Of a stretch of 64,000 nucleotides of DNA, positions 22,215 to 29,872 are shown one piece after another; the stretch's first letter is position 1; the number at the start of each line of letters is the position of its first letter. Both the position numbers and the translations under genes were made by a program. Origin of the DNA: an uncultured Paracoccaceae bacterium (GTDB lineage Bacteria; Pseudomonadota; Alphaproteobacteria; Rhodobacterales; Rhodobacteraceae); NCBI GenBank assembly GCA_947503965.1, contig CANNFU010000005.1:248001-312000 (forward strand). The letters run 5' to 3'. Below the pieces are notes generated by a model. It ran no database searches. It was given only the letters and a program-made list of their open reading frames with translations, and was not told where the DNA came from.

Positions 22215-23244
22215 CCATGCCGAACAGATCACGCGGATCATCCGGGTCCGCGATCAGGTCGAAATCGATGTAGAATGGGGTGTTCTGGATCTTGCCATGC
22301 ACGTAGCGCAGGGCGCTAAAATCCTCAATCGCAAAGCCGACGCCATCGAAAAGCGTGATTTCACTTGTGCTTTGCCGCCCTCGTGCGGTGCCGGTGATCA
22401 CCTGCCAAAGCTCGGTCACCGGGTGGTCGGGGTCCATCTGCTGGATCTCGCCCTCGATCCGCGTTTGCGGCGGATATTCGACAAAGACGGACGAGCGGGC
22501 AACGATATCGCGGTGCAGTTCCGTCTTGCCGGGGCAGTCGCCGCCGATCGCGTTGATATGGACGCCGCTGCCAACCATGTTGTCGGTCAGGATGGTCTGC
22601 ATGTCCTTGTCGGCGGTGGCGGTCGTGATGATGCCGGCCCCTTCAATGGCATCTTCGGGCGTGGTGCAGGGGACAAGGTTAAAGCCCAAACCATCAAGAT
22701 TTCTCATGCACTTATCGGTCGCAGCTGGATCAATGTCATAGAGCCGGATGGTGTCGATGCCGTTGACCGCCTTTTGTGCAATGCATTGGAATTCAGACTG
22801 CGCGCCATTGCCGATCATCGCCATCATCTTGGCGTCAGGGTTGGCAAGGTGTTTGGTGGCAACCGCCGACATCGCTGCAGTCCGCAGCGCGGTCAGCACG
22901 GTCATTTCCGAAAACAGGATCGGGTAGCCGGTATCGACCTGCGACAGCACGCCGAAGGCCGTTACAGTTTGCAGCCCTTCCTTCATGTTCTTGGGGTGGC
23001 CGTTCACATATTTGAACCCGTAAAGCGTACCGTCCGAGGTTGGCATCAGCTCGATCACGCCGACATCGGAATGCGAGCCTACGCGCGGGGTTTTGTCGAA
23101 CAGTTCCCACCGGGCGAAGTCTACTTCGATTTCATGGGCAAGGTCGGCCATGAATTGTTCCATCCCGATATGATGCACCAGCCGCATCATGTTATCGACG
23201 CTGACAAAGGGCACCATGGCCAGTTCGGATGCTTTCAGGTTCAT
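22198..23244 (-). CDS. ocd: Ornithine cyclodeaminase
   Basis: 348 residues of the ornithine cyclodeaminase/mu-crystallin family, which converts L-ornithine to L-proline and ammonia with bound NAD+. The dinucleotide-binding region reads MIGNGAQSEFQ near residue 142, preceded by the family segment TALRTAAMSAVATKHL; the catalytic-site region holds GSHSDVGVIELMP and INAIGGDCPGKTEL. It overlaps the upstream arginase by 4 bp (ATGA), so arginine is turned to ornithine and then to proline by one operon. It overlaps the convergent tenA end by 17 bp. Confidence 0.94.
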   Translation of the reverse strand: MNLKASELAMVPFVSVDNMMRLVHHIGMEQFMADLAHEIEVDFARWELFDKTPRVGSHSDVGVIELMPTSDGTLYGFKYVNGHPKNMKEGLQTVTAFGVLSQVDTGYPILFSEMTVLTALRTAAMSAVATKHLANPDAKMMAMIGNGAQSEFQCIAQKAVNGIDTIRLYDIDPAATDKCMRNLDGLGFNLVPCTTPEDAIEGAGIITTATADKDMQTILTDNMVGSGVHINAIGGDCPGKTELHRDIVARSSVFVEYPPQTRIEGEIQQMDPDHPVTELWQVITGTARGRQSTSEITLFDGVGFAIEDFSALRYVHGKIQNTPFYIDFDLIADPDDPRDLFGMVKRAG

Positions 23245-24170
23245 GATTTGCTCCGCGTGGGGCGGTCAAAGACGCGGCGGCCCATCAGGGATGCGGTCAG
23301 ATCAACCATCAGATTGGCGGTCTTGCCACGGTCGTCGAGGAATGGGTTGAGCTCAACCAGGTCCAGCGATGTGACAAGATCACTGTCAGACAGCATCTCC
23401 ATGACCAGATGCCCTTCGCGCACCGTCGCACCGCCGGGAACGGTCGTGCCGACAGCGGGCGCAATGGACGGATCAAGGAAATCGACGTCCAGCGATACGT
23501 GCAACATGCCGTTTTCGGCGGCGGCCCGGTCGAGGAAGGTTTGCAGCGGCGCGCTGATCCCTTCCTCATCAATGCGGCGCATATCCACCAGCATCACATC
23601 ACCGCCGTCCAGCACCTTGCGCTCTGCCTCATCCACCGATCGCAGACCGATCATGCAGATATTGGCCGGATCGACGCGGGCGGGCAGGGGCGGGTAGGCA
23701 TCGAAACCATCGCGCCCTGTGACATAGCCCACAGGTGTGCCGTGCAGATTGCCCGTATCGGTCGTGTCAGGCGTGTGAATATCGCTATGGGCATCCAGCC
23801 ATAGCGCAAAGAAGGGGCGGTTTTGTGTCGCGGCGTGGGCCGCCATGCCGGCGACACTGCCTGCGGCCAGTGCATGATCGCCACCCATGAAAATCGGCAT
23901 GCCTTTTGGCGCCGCATCCTGTGCGGCTTGCATCAGTGTTTGGGTCCAGCCGACATTTTCGGCCAGGGCATGCACCAGCGGGTTCTTGGGTGCGGGCACA
24001 TCGACCGCCGCAGGGGACAGGTTGCCGATATCTTCGACGGTGTGGCCAAGGCCGGTGAGCGCTTCGGCAATGCCAGCGGTACGGTAGGCGTCAGGGCCCA
24101 TCAGGCAGCCGCGGCGGCGTTTGCCGCAATCAACCGGTGCCCCGATCAGGATACAGTGTTTTTGTGTCAT
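23241..24170 (-). CDS. rocF: Arginase
   Basis: 309 residues of the ureohydrolase superfamily. Mn-binding motifs are intact: GGDHALAAG, WLDAHSDIH (Asp/His/Asp/His) and SLDVDFLDP. With ocd directly after it the product ornithine is the logical intermediate, so arginase is preferred over agmatinase. The ATG at 24170 gives the usual N-terminus (QKHCILIGAPVDCG); the longer in-frame start at 24266 would overlap the divergent Lrp gene. The operator-like repeat between the two genes suggests Lrp control by amino acid. Confidence 0.94.
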   Translation of the reverse strand: MTQKHCILIGAPVDCGKRRRGCLMGPDAYRTAGIAEALTGLGHTVEDIGNLSPAAVDVPAPKNPLVHALAENVGWTQTLMQAAQDAAPKGMPIFMGGDHALAAGSVAGMAAHAATQNRPFFALWLDAHSDIHTPDTTDTGNLHGTPVGYVTGRDGFDAYPPLPARVDPANICMIGLRSVDEAERKVLDGGDVMLVDMRRIDEEGISAPLQTFLDRAAAENGMLHVSLDVDFLDPSIAPAVGTTVPGGATVREGHLVMEMLSDSDLVTSLDLVELNPFLDDRGKTANLMVDLTASLMGRRVFDRPTRSKS

Positions 24171-24215
24171 AGGCGCAGATTTGCCCAAAACAGCGGGTAG
24201 GATAAGCCTGCAAAT

Positions 24216-24241
24216 TGTGCAAGATGGCCGTAGATTGCACA
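24216..24241. promoter_or_regulatory. Lrp-type operator candidate
   Basis: TGTGCAA (24216-24222) and TTGCACA (24235-24241) are a perfect inverted repeat with a 12-bp spacer, located between the divergent starts of the Lrp-family gene and the arginase gene. Placement and symmetry suit a local Lrp/AsnC regulator. Confidence 0.55.
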
Positions 24242-24247
24242 GATTGG

Positions 24248-24676
24248 ATGGTAATATTGGACGCATTGGATAGTCGCCTGATAGCGGCGCTGAAACAGGA
24301 CGGACGCGCAGCGTTGTCGGATCTGGCGGCAGAGCTTGGCGTGACCCGCAGCACGGTCCGCGTGCGCCTGGACCGCTTGCGACAAAGCGGTGAGATTGCG
24401 GGGTTCACGGTCCTGACCCGCTCGGACGTGCGCCCGGATGCGGTGCGCGGTCTGATGATGCTTGAGATTGCAGGACGCGGGGCAGAACGGGCGATGAAGC
24501 GTCTGACATCCTTTCCACAGGTGCGCATGGTGCATTCAACCAACGGCACATGGGATCTGATCGCCGAGATCGGCGCGGCCACGCTGGAAGAATTCGATCA
24601 GGTGCTGTTTGCCATCCGTCGCCTTGACGGTGTCACACGGTCCGAGACGAGCCTGCTGTTGTCGACCCGGCGCTAA
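24248..24676 (+). CDS. Lrp/AsnC family regulator of the arginase operon
   Basis: 142 residues: an N-terminal helix-turn-helix (about 5-55; LAAELGVTRSTVRVRLDRL) and a C-terminal RAM ligand-binding domain (STNGTWDLIAEI, then ATLEEFDQVL). The start at 24248 (MVILDALDSRL) leaves the inverted repeat outside the coding sequence; an in-frame ATG at 24224 would place the operator inside the gene. It is transcribed away from arginase-ocd, the classical arrangement of an Lrp regulator with its catabolic target. The effector is probably arginine or ornithine (inference). Its 3' end overlaps convergent dsbB by 44 bp. Confidence 0.9.
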   Translation: MVILDALDSRLIAALKQDGRAALSDLAAELGVTRSTVRVRLDRLRQSGEIAGFTVLTRSDVRPDAVRGLMMLEIAGRGAERAMKRLTSFPQVRMVHSTNGTWDLIAEIGAATLEEFDQVLFAIRRLDGVTRSETSLLLSTRR

Positions 24677-25124
24677 GCCGTACGGCGATGATCCAGCCGA
24701 TCATCAGGGCAAAGGATGCCAAGGCGTTCCAACTGGCCATGGACAGCGTCAGAAATTCCCATGACACCACATCGCACATGATGACGGCAGGTCCTTCGAT
24801 AGCCAGCAGATCTGTACCGCTCAGCCCATTCAGCCCGCCACCGCCAGAGCAGCTTGACGGGCCGTCCCACCAGTCACGCTCGACCCCGGTGTGAAAGACC
24901 CCCAGCGCACCTGTGATGCCCGCCGCCAGCGCGCCCAGTATCGGCATGACCTTGCCCGGCATACTGACGGCGAGGATGCCGATAATGATCGCGGCGACAT
25001 GCGGCCAGCGCTGCCACAGGCACATCTGACAGGGCGGATAGCCCAAAAACTGAAACAGATAGGCCCCGGCCAGCAACGCGGCAGAGCCACCAGCCGCAAG
25101 CGTGATCATCAGATTACGTGTCAT
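24633..25124 (-). CDS. dsbB: Disulfide bond formation protein DsbB family
   Basis: 163 residues, four predicted membrane helices. The first redox pair CQMC lies in GYPPCQMCLWQRW after helix 1; the second pair is the cysteine in SSCSGGG and the one in VIMCDVV, both in the second periplasmic loop. DsbB reoxidises DsbA with quinone. The ATG at 25124 overlaps the upstream DedA-like stop (ATGA). Longer in-frame starts read through that gene in another frame and are rejected. Confidence 0.93.
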   Translation of the reverse strand: MTRNLMITLAAGGSAALLAGAYLFQFLGYPPCQMCLWQRWPHVAAIIIGILAVSMPGKVMPILGALAAGITGALGVFHTGVERDWWDGPSSCSGGGGLNGLSGTDLLAIEGPAVIMCDVVSWEFLTLSMASWNALASFALMIGWIIAVRLSAGSTTAGSSRTV

Positions 25125-25699
25125 ATCAGACCTATCAGGGCAAAGCCGCCAATCAGCAGGACACAGAACAGCACAAACATAAGCCCCAATCGTCTTTCGA
25201 TGAAGTCCCGAATAGGAACGCCGAATTTCCACAACAGTGCGGCGACAATGAAAAAGCGCAATGCGCGTGCAAAGATGGACGATGCGATAAACACCGGGAT
25301 CGACAATCCGGTCACGCCCGAGGCGATGGTGATCACCTTGAACGGCAGGAACGTCACGCCTGCCACCACAACGGCCCATGCCCCGTATTCGTTAAAGACG
25401 GCTGCCATCTCTTCAAAACTGGCGTCCTTGCCATAGAATTCGAGGATCGGTTGGCCGATCGTTTCCATCAGGGCCGCACCGATGTAATAGCCGAACAGTC
25501 CACCGGCGACGGATGCCACTGTTGCAATACCTGCAATCAGAAATGCCCGCGAGGGGCGCGCGATGATCATCGGGATCATCAGCACATCCGGCGGAATCGG
25601 GAAAAAAGAGGATTCAATGAATGACACAATCGCCAGCGCCCAAAGCGCGTGTGGTGATTGGGCAAGCGAAATTGTCCAGTTGTAAAGACGTCGAAGCAT
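25121..25699 (-). CDS. YqaA/DedA-family membrane protein
   Basis: 192 residues with a VTT/SNARE-associated-type fold: PIPPDVLMIPM near residue 35 and the glycine-rich GGLFGYYIGAAL, then GVTFLPFKVITIASG. DedA-family proteins are inner-membrane proteins tied to lipid scrambling and envelope homeostasis. The ATG at 25699 (MLRRLYNW) is used; a longer start at 25774 is unsupported. It is coupled to dsbB by a 4-bp overlap. Confidence 0.88.
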   Translation of the reverse strand: MLRRLYNWTISLAQSPHALWALAIVSFIESSFFPIPPDVLMIPMIIARPSRAFLIAGIATVASVAGGLFGYYIGAALMETIGQPILEFYGKDASFEEMAAVFNEYGAWAVVVAGVTFLPFKVITIASGVTGLSIPVFIASSIFARALRFFIVAALLWKFGVPIRDFIERRLGLMFVLFCVLLIGGFALIGLI

Positions 25700-25813
25700 G
25701 AAAAATGAACCTGATCCGTGTTTGCGCCTTAGGCCACGGCACAGGACGCGGGTCAAGGTTGTGTATGCATCCATTCCGCATAAGATACTTACGAAACGGG
25801 GAAGGGGTTTGGG

Positions 25814-26668
25814 ATGAAATGGCGCGGACGCCGTGGAAGCGGCAATATCGAGGATCGGCGAAGACGCTCTGGCATGCGCCGATCAGGTGGCATTGGCGGC
25901 GTCGCCGGTGTTCTCATTCTATTGGCGGGGCTTTATTTTGGCGTTGATACCAGCCAGTTTGTTGATCTTGGGGGAAGCGGCGGCAGTACCTCGGTGCAAT
26001 CTGCCGAGATTACACCGGCGGATGAACGCGCCGCAGAGTTCGTGTCTGTCACACTTGCCGATACCGAAGAGGTCTGGGCCGACATTTTTGCCCGGCAGGT
26101 TGGACAGCCCTACAACCCACCCACATTGGTTCTGTTCAAAGGGCAGACCCAATCGGCTTGCGGCGGGGCCTCTGCCGCCACCGGTCCGTTTTATTGCCCG
26201 CCCGAGCAAAAGGCGTTCTTGGACACAGAGTTCTTCACCACACTTGAAAATCGGCTTGGCGCAGGTGGCGATTTCGCGGCTGCCTATGTCGTGGCGCACG
26301 AAATTGCGCATCACGTCCAGAATGAATTGGGCATTCTGGGTCAGGTCAACCAAATGCGCGCCCGGATGAGCGAGGCAGATTCAAATGCCATGTCCGTCCG
26401 TGTGGAACTTCAGGCTGATTGCTTTTCCGGCATCTGGGCGCGGGCGGCCCAGCAACGCTTTGGCAGTCTGGAACGTGGCGATATTGAAGAGGCGATGAAT
26501 GCCGCAGCCCAGATCGGGGATGACACCTTGCAGCGTAACGCCGGACAGGTCGTGCGCCCGCACACATTCACCCACGGCACCAGCGAGCAACGGCAACGCT
26601 GGTTCCTGCGCGGACTGGAAAGCGGCAACCTGAGCGATTGCGATACATTTTCGACCAACCAGTTGTGA
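25814..26668 (+). CDS. ypfJ: YpfJ-type neutral zinc metallopeptidase
   Basis: 284 residues: basic N-terminus, one membrane helix at about 26-45 (GGVAGVLILLAGLYFG), then an exposed zinc-metallopeptidase-like domain with HEIAHHVQ (zincin HExxH) and the downstream ELQADCFSGIWA, whose Glu is a likely third ligand. C-terminal RPHTFTHGTSEQRQRWF is diagnostic for the YpfJ/KPN_02809 family. The physiological substrate is unknown. GGGG lies upstream of the ATG at 25814. Confidence 0.92.
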   Translation: MKWRGRRGSGNIEDRRRRSGMRRSGGIGGVAGVLILLAGLYFGVDTSQFVDLGGSGGSTSVQSAEITPADERAAEFVSVTLADTEEVWADIFARQVGQPYNPPTLVLFKGQTQSACGGASAATGPFYCPPEQKAFLDTEFFTTLENRLGAGGDFAAAYVVAHEIAHHVQNELGILGQVNQMRARMSEADSNAMSVRVELQADCFSGIWARAAQQRFGSLERGDIEEAMNAAAQIGDDTLQRNAGQVVRPHTFTHGTSEQRQRWFLRGLESGNLSDCDTFSTNQL

Positions 26669-26717
26669 CAAATCCCGATTGACGCCTGCCGCGCACGCCA
26701 TTAGGACGTGCGCACTG

Positions 26718-26803
26718 GCCGATGTGGCGGAATGGTAGACGCAGGGGATTCAAAATCCCCCGATGGCAACATCGTGAGAGTTCGAGTCTCTCCATCGGCA
26801 CCA
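26718..26803 (+). tRNA. trnL: tRNA-Leu (CAA)
   Basis: The acceptor arms GCCGATG (26718-26724) and CATCGGC (26793-26799) pair fully; the discriminator is A26800 and CCA is encoded (26801-26803). The anticodon stem gggga/tcccc encloses the loop ttCAAaa, giving anticodon CAA, and a long variable arm (gatggcaacatc) identifies a class II leucine tRNA. Confidence 0.97.
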
Positions 26804-27094
26804 GCTTAATGCATATTTATGCCATTATTACGCGACGTTGGGGCAATCTTGTGACCCATTCCTGCCTTCATGTTACCACCATGTATGTTTAGGCTTGTCA
26901 CTGGCGGTATTTGTCGAAAAACAATTATCCCGTAAGGGTTTCAGATCAGGCGCTTAGCGGTTAATCGGACTTTTATACGGATGGTTTAAGGCAGCTATAT
27001 CGTGCGCCGCCGGTTAAAGTGTAAAATGGGCTATGCCGATAAGGCCCTGTTGGTAGAGTAGAGTACAGCATTCGATGTCAGGAAACAGTCAGAT

Positions 27095-29293
27095 ATGACG
27101 ATCCTTACGCTTGATTGGTCGGCCACGAACATCGACGGCAGCAACACCATTTCGGGTTCTGGCGCGAGTATCGATGTCGATGTCTCTACCCCGACAAATG
27201 ACGGTCGAAGCTGGTCCGTTGGCAACGTTGCGGGCGAACAGGTTCTGCGCGCCAGTAATGTCGACGAACCTGTCACGCTGGATGTGGAGTTTGACGCGCC
27301 GGTTGAAAATGTCAGCTTCGAGCTGCTGGATGTCGATGCCGGAACCTGGGATGATCAGATCACGGTGATCGCCCTTGATGCCGACGGTAATGAGGTGCCG
27401 ATCAGCTTTACCGACCTTGCGTTCCACCACAGCGTTTCGGGCGGCACGCTCAGCACCGATGGCAATGTATCCTCTGGCGTTGAAGGATCAGGCGCACCAG
27501 ACAGTGTGACGGTCAATATCGCGGGCCCGATTGTCAGTCTGCAGGTCATCTATGACAATGGACCCGATGCGCCAGCGTCTGGCGTTGTCGGGCTGACCGA
27601 TATTACGTTCAGCACCGTCACCCCCGATGGCTATGTCGAGGGTGGGTCCGGCGACGATACGATCAATAACGCCTATGATGACGACCCAGACGGCGATGAA
27701 ATCAATGCCAACGATGCCGTTCTACCCGGTGAAGCGGGCAACGATGATATCGTCATCGCCGGTGGTGGTGATGATAGCGTGTCGTCAGGCAGTGGCGATG
27801 ACGTCATCTTTGGCGGTGAGGGCGCGGATGATCTGCGCGGCGGCAGTGGCGCTGATATCATCTATGGCGATGCGCCCACATTTGATGGGCCGCTTGACCT
27901 TGATAGCCTGAATGCTGGCGATATCGTTGATCAACAATTCATCACCGATGGCGTGCGCATATCAAGTGGCAATCCCGACAACCCTGTCATGGTGTTTGAC
28001 TCAGCCAACCCCACCGGGGGTGATGCTGATCTATCGGTACCCGGCGTCGGGAACATCCTGATCCTGTCAGAGGATGGCGATACCAGCGATCCAGACGACA
28101 ATCTGACGGGCGGCACATTCACATTCGAATTCGCCGGGCCGACCACTGTCAACGGGATTGACTTCATTGATGCCGAAAGCGGCGCGGAAATCCGGCTTTA
28201 TGACGAAGATGGCAATCTGATCGGCGAAATCGACGTTCCCGCCGGATCTGACAACACTTTGTTCACGCAAGCCATCAACGTCGCGGGCGTTACGCGCATG
28301 GATGTCGAATTGTTCGGCACGGGCGCGCTGACGAATGTCGATTTCACGATTGTGAACAGCGATATTGGCAATGATGACGATTTGCGCGGTGGCTCCGGGG
28401 ATGACGTGATCTTTGGCCAGGCGGGCGATGATATCATTCGCGGTGGCGGGGGCAATGACACGATCACCGGCGGGACCGGGGCGGACACCCTGATCGGCAA
28501 TGATGGATCGGACCTATTTGTCGGCGGCACCGCAGGTGATGTTGTGCGCGGCGGTGAAGATGCCGATGGCAGCGATATCGATGTTCTTGATCTGACCGGC
28601 GCGGGCGTCGATTTCATCACATATGATGCGACCGATCCAGAGGCAGGCACGGTCACCTTCATCGACGGATCGACAATGACTTTCTCTGAGATTGAGAATG
28701 TCATCCCGTGCTTTACCCCCGGCACGCTGATCGCAACACCAAGGGGTGAACGCCCGGTCGAAAGCCTGAAGGCCGGGGATCGCGTGCTGACCCGCGACAA
28801 CGGCATTCAATACATCACCTGGGCCGGCAAAAAGTTGCTGGAACTTGACGACCTGAAGCTGACACCGAACCTGTTGCCGATCATGATCCGCAAGGGTGCG
28901 TTGGGCAACGGCCTGCCTGAACGTGACATGGTCGTTTCGCCCAATCACCGCGTGCTGCTGGTGTCGGAAATGGCAAAGCTCTATTTTGGAGAAAGCGAAG
29001 TTCTGATCTCGGCCAAGCACATGACCAAGATGGATGGTGTGGAGATTATGAAGGCACCGCAGGCCACCTATATCCATTTCATGTGTCAGAACCACGAAGT
29101 CGTACTGTCTGATGGCGCCTGGACCGAGAGCTTTCAACCCGGCGACTATTCTCTGAAAGGTGTGGATGCAGATCAACGTGAAGAGCTGTTTTTGCTGTTC
29201 CCCGAACTGGCCACCAAAGAAGGTTTGCGCAACTACCGTGCCGCCCGGCGTACCGTCAAAAAGAAGGAATCGCGCCTACTGTTCTGGAAGTAA
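27095..29293 (+). CDS. RTX-repeat protein with C-terminal Hint domain
   Basis: 732 residues. No classical signal peptide; two blocks of calcium-binding RTX-type nonapeptides (about residues 187-258 and 430-478, for example GGSGDDVIFG and GGGGNDTITG) flank a beta-rich segment. From about residue 535 a Hint domain follows, beginning with the likely autoprocessing cysteine C539 (VIPCFTPGTLIATP) and ending in HEVVLSDG. The RTX repeats suggest type I secretion. Hint domains can self-cleave, so the RTX part may be released or ester-linked after export. The last 18 bp overlap a convergent gene. Role in adhesion or biofilm is inference. Confidence 0.9.
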   Translation: MTILTLDWSATNIDGSNTISGSGASIDVDVSTPTNDGRSWSVGNVAGEQVLRASNVDEPVTLDVEFDAPVENVSFELLDVDAGTWDDQITVIALDADGNEVPISFTDLAFHHSVSGGTLSTDGNVSSGVEGSGAPDSVTVNIAGPIVSLQVIYDNGPDAPASGVVGLTDITFSTVTPDGYVEGGSGDDTINNAYDDDPDGDEINANDAVLPGEAGNDDIVIAGGGDDSVSSGSGDDVIFGGEGADDLRGGSGADIIYGDAPTFDGPLDLDSLNAGDIVDQQFITDGVRISSGNPDNPVMVFDSANPTGGDADLSVPGVGNILILSEDGDTSDPDDNLTGGTFTFEFAGPTTVNGIDFIDAESGAEIRLYDEDGNLIGEIDVPAGSDNTLFTQAINVAGVTRMDVELFGTGALTNVDFTIVNSDIGNDDDLRGGSGDDVIFGQAGDDIIRGGGGNDTITGGTGADTLIGNDGSDLFVGGTAGDVVRGGEDADGSDIDVLDLTGAGVDFITYDATDPEAGTVTFIDGSTMTFSEIENVIPCFTPGTLIATPRGERPVESLKAGDRVLTRDNGIQYITWAGKKLLELDDLKLTPNLLPIMIRKGALGNGLPERDMVVSPNHRVLLVSEMAKLYFGESEVLISAKHMTKMDGVEIMKAPQATYIHFMCQNHEVVLSDGAWTESFQPGDYSLKGVDADQREELFLLFPELATKEGLRNYRAARRTVKKKESRLLFWK

Positions 29294-29872
29294 GCGCCGC
29301 CACTGCGCCCAATCCTCTGGCGTGTCCAGATCCAGACGGGCGCGGTTATCAGCCAAGCGCACCAGACACGTCCGGTCTTTGAGCGGGTTTACAATGGTTT
29401 CACCCCCGCCATCACCCCGTAGCTTTGCGAATTCCGGGCGCAGCGATCCATCGAAAATAATCGGATGTCCGGGTTTGCCCGCCGCGGTGGCCCCGCGCCA
29501 GATCAGATGATCGGGCTGGTCGCGGCGCGCCTTGAAAACGCGGTTCAGATCATCGGTTTCCAGCGCCACCAGATCCCCCAACAACAGCATGAAAGCCGGC
29601 GCGTCGGGCAATTGCGCCACGGCCCCGCGCATCGTGCCGGACATCCCTTCGCCCGCTTCGGGCACTGTCAGGACGGTGACATCAAGATCGTCAAGCGCGC
29701 GGGCCCTTGCGGTATTGTCCGGGGCCAGAGCCACAAAAACCGGATGGCCTGTCCGGAGCGCGCGCCTTGCCAGCAGATGGACGAGCGGTTCGCCCTGCAC
29801 CTCTTCCAGCAATTTATCCCCACCGCGCATCCGGGCCGAGGCCCCGGCGGCCAGAATCAGGATGGGAATCAT
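29276..29872 (-). CDS. MobA/MocA-like nucleotidyltransferase
   Basis: 198 residues with the NTP-transferase start PILILAAGASARMRGGDKL, the MLLLGDLVALETDDL segment holding the metal-binding Asp, and GKPGHPIIFDGSL. This pattern fits MocA/MobA-like enzymes that add CMP or GMP to molybdopterin, but no molybdoenzyme gene is in the window. It overlaps the upstream flavoprotein gene by 4 bp (ATGA), so the two are coupled, and converges with the Hint-protein gene. The nucleotide and acceptor are uncertain. Confidence 0.85.
   Translation of the reverse strand: MIPILILAAGASARMRGGDKLLEEVQGEPLVHLLARRALRTGHPVFVALAPDNTARARALDDLDVTVLTVPEAGEGMSGTMRGAVAQLPDAPAFMLLLGDLVALETDDLNRVFKARRDQPDHLIWRGATAAGKPGHPIIFDGSLRPEFAKLRGDGGGETIVNPLKDRTCLVRLADNRARLDLDTPEDWAQWRRLLPEQ

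Noticed and set aside
22093-23697. 534-codon plus-strand open frame
   Set aside because: Antisense to ornithine cyclodeaminase and arginase, which keep all their active-site motifs; no domain or ribosome-binding site.
27627-28540. Repetitive DNA in the Hint gene, possible tandem repeat or CRISPR-like pattern
   Set aside because: The periodicity is that of RTX nonapeptide coding (GGxGxDxxx) inside an intact reading frame; there are no spacers.
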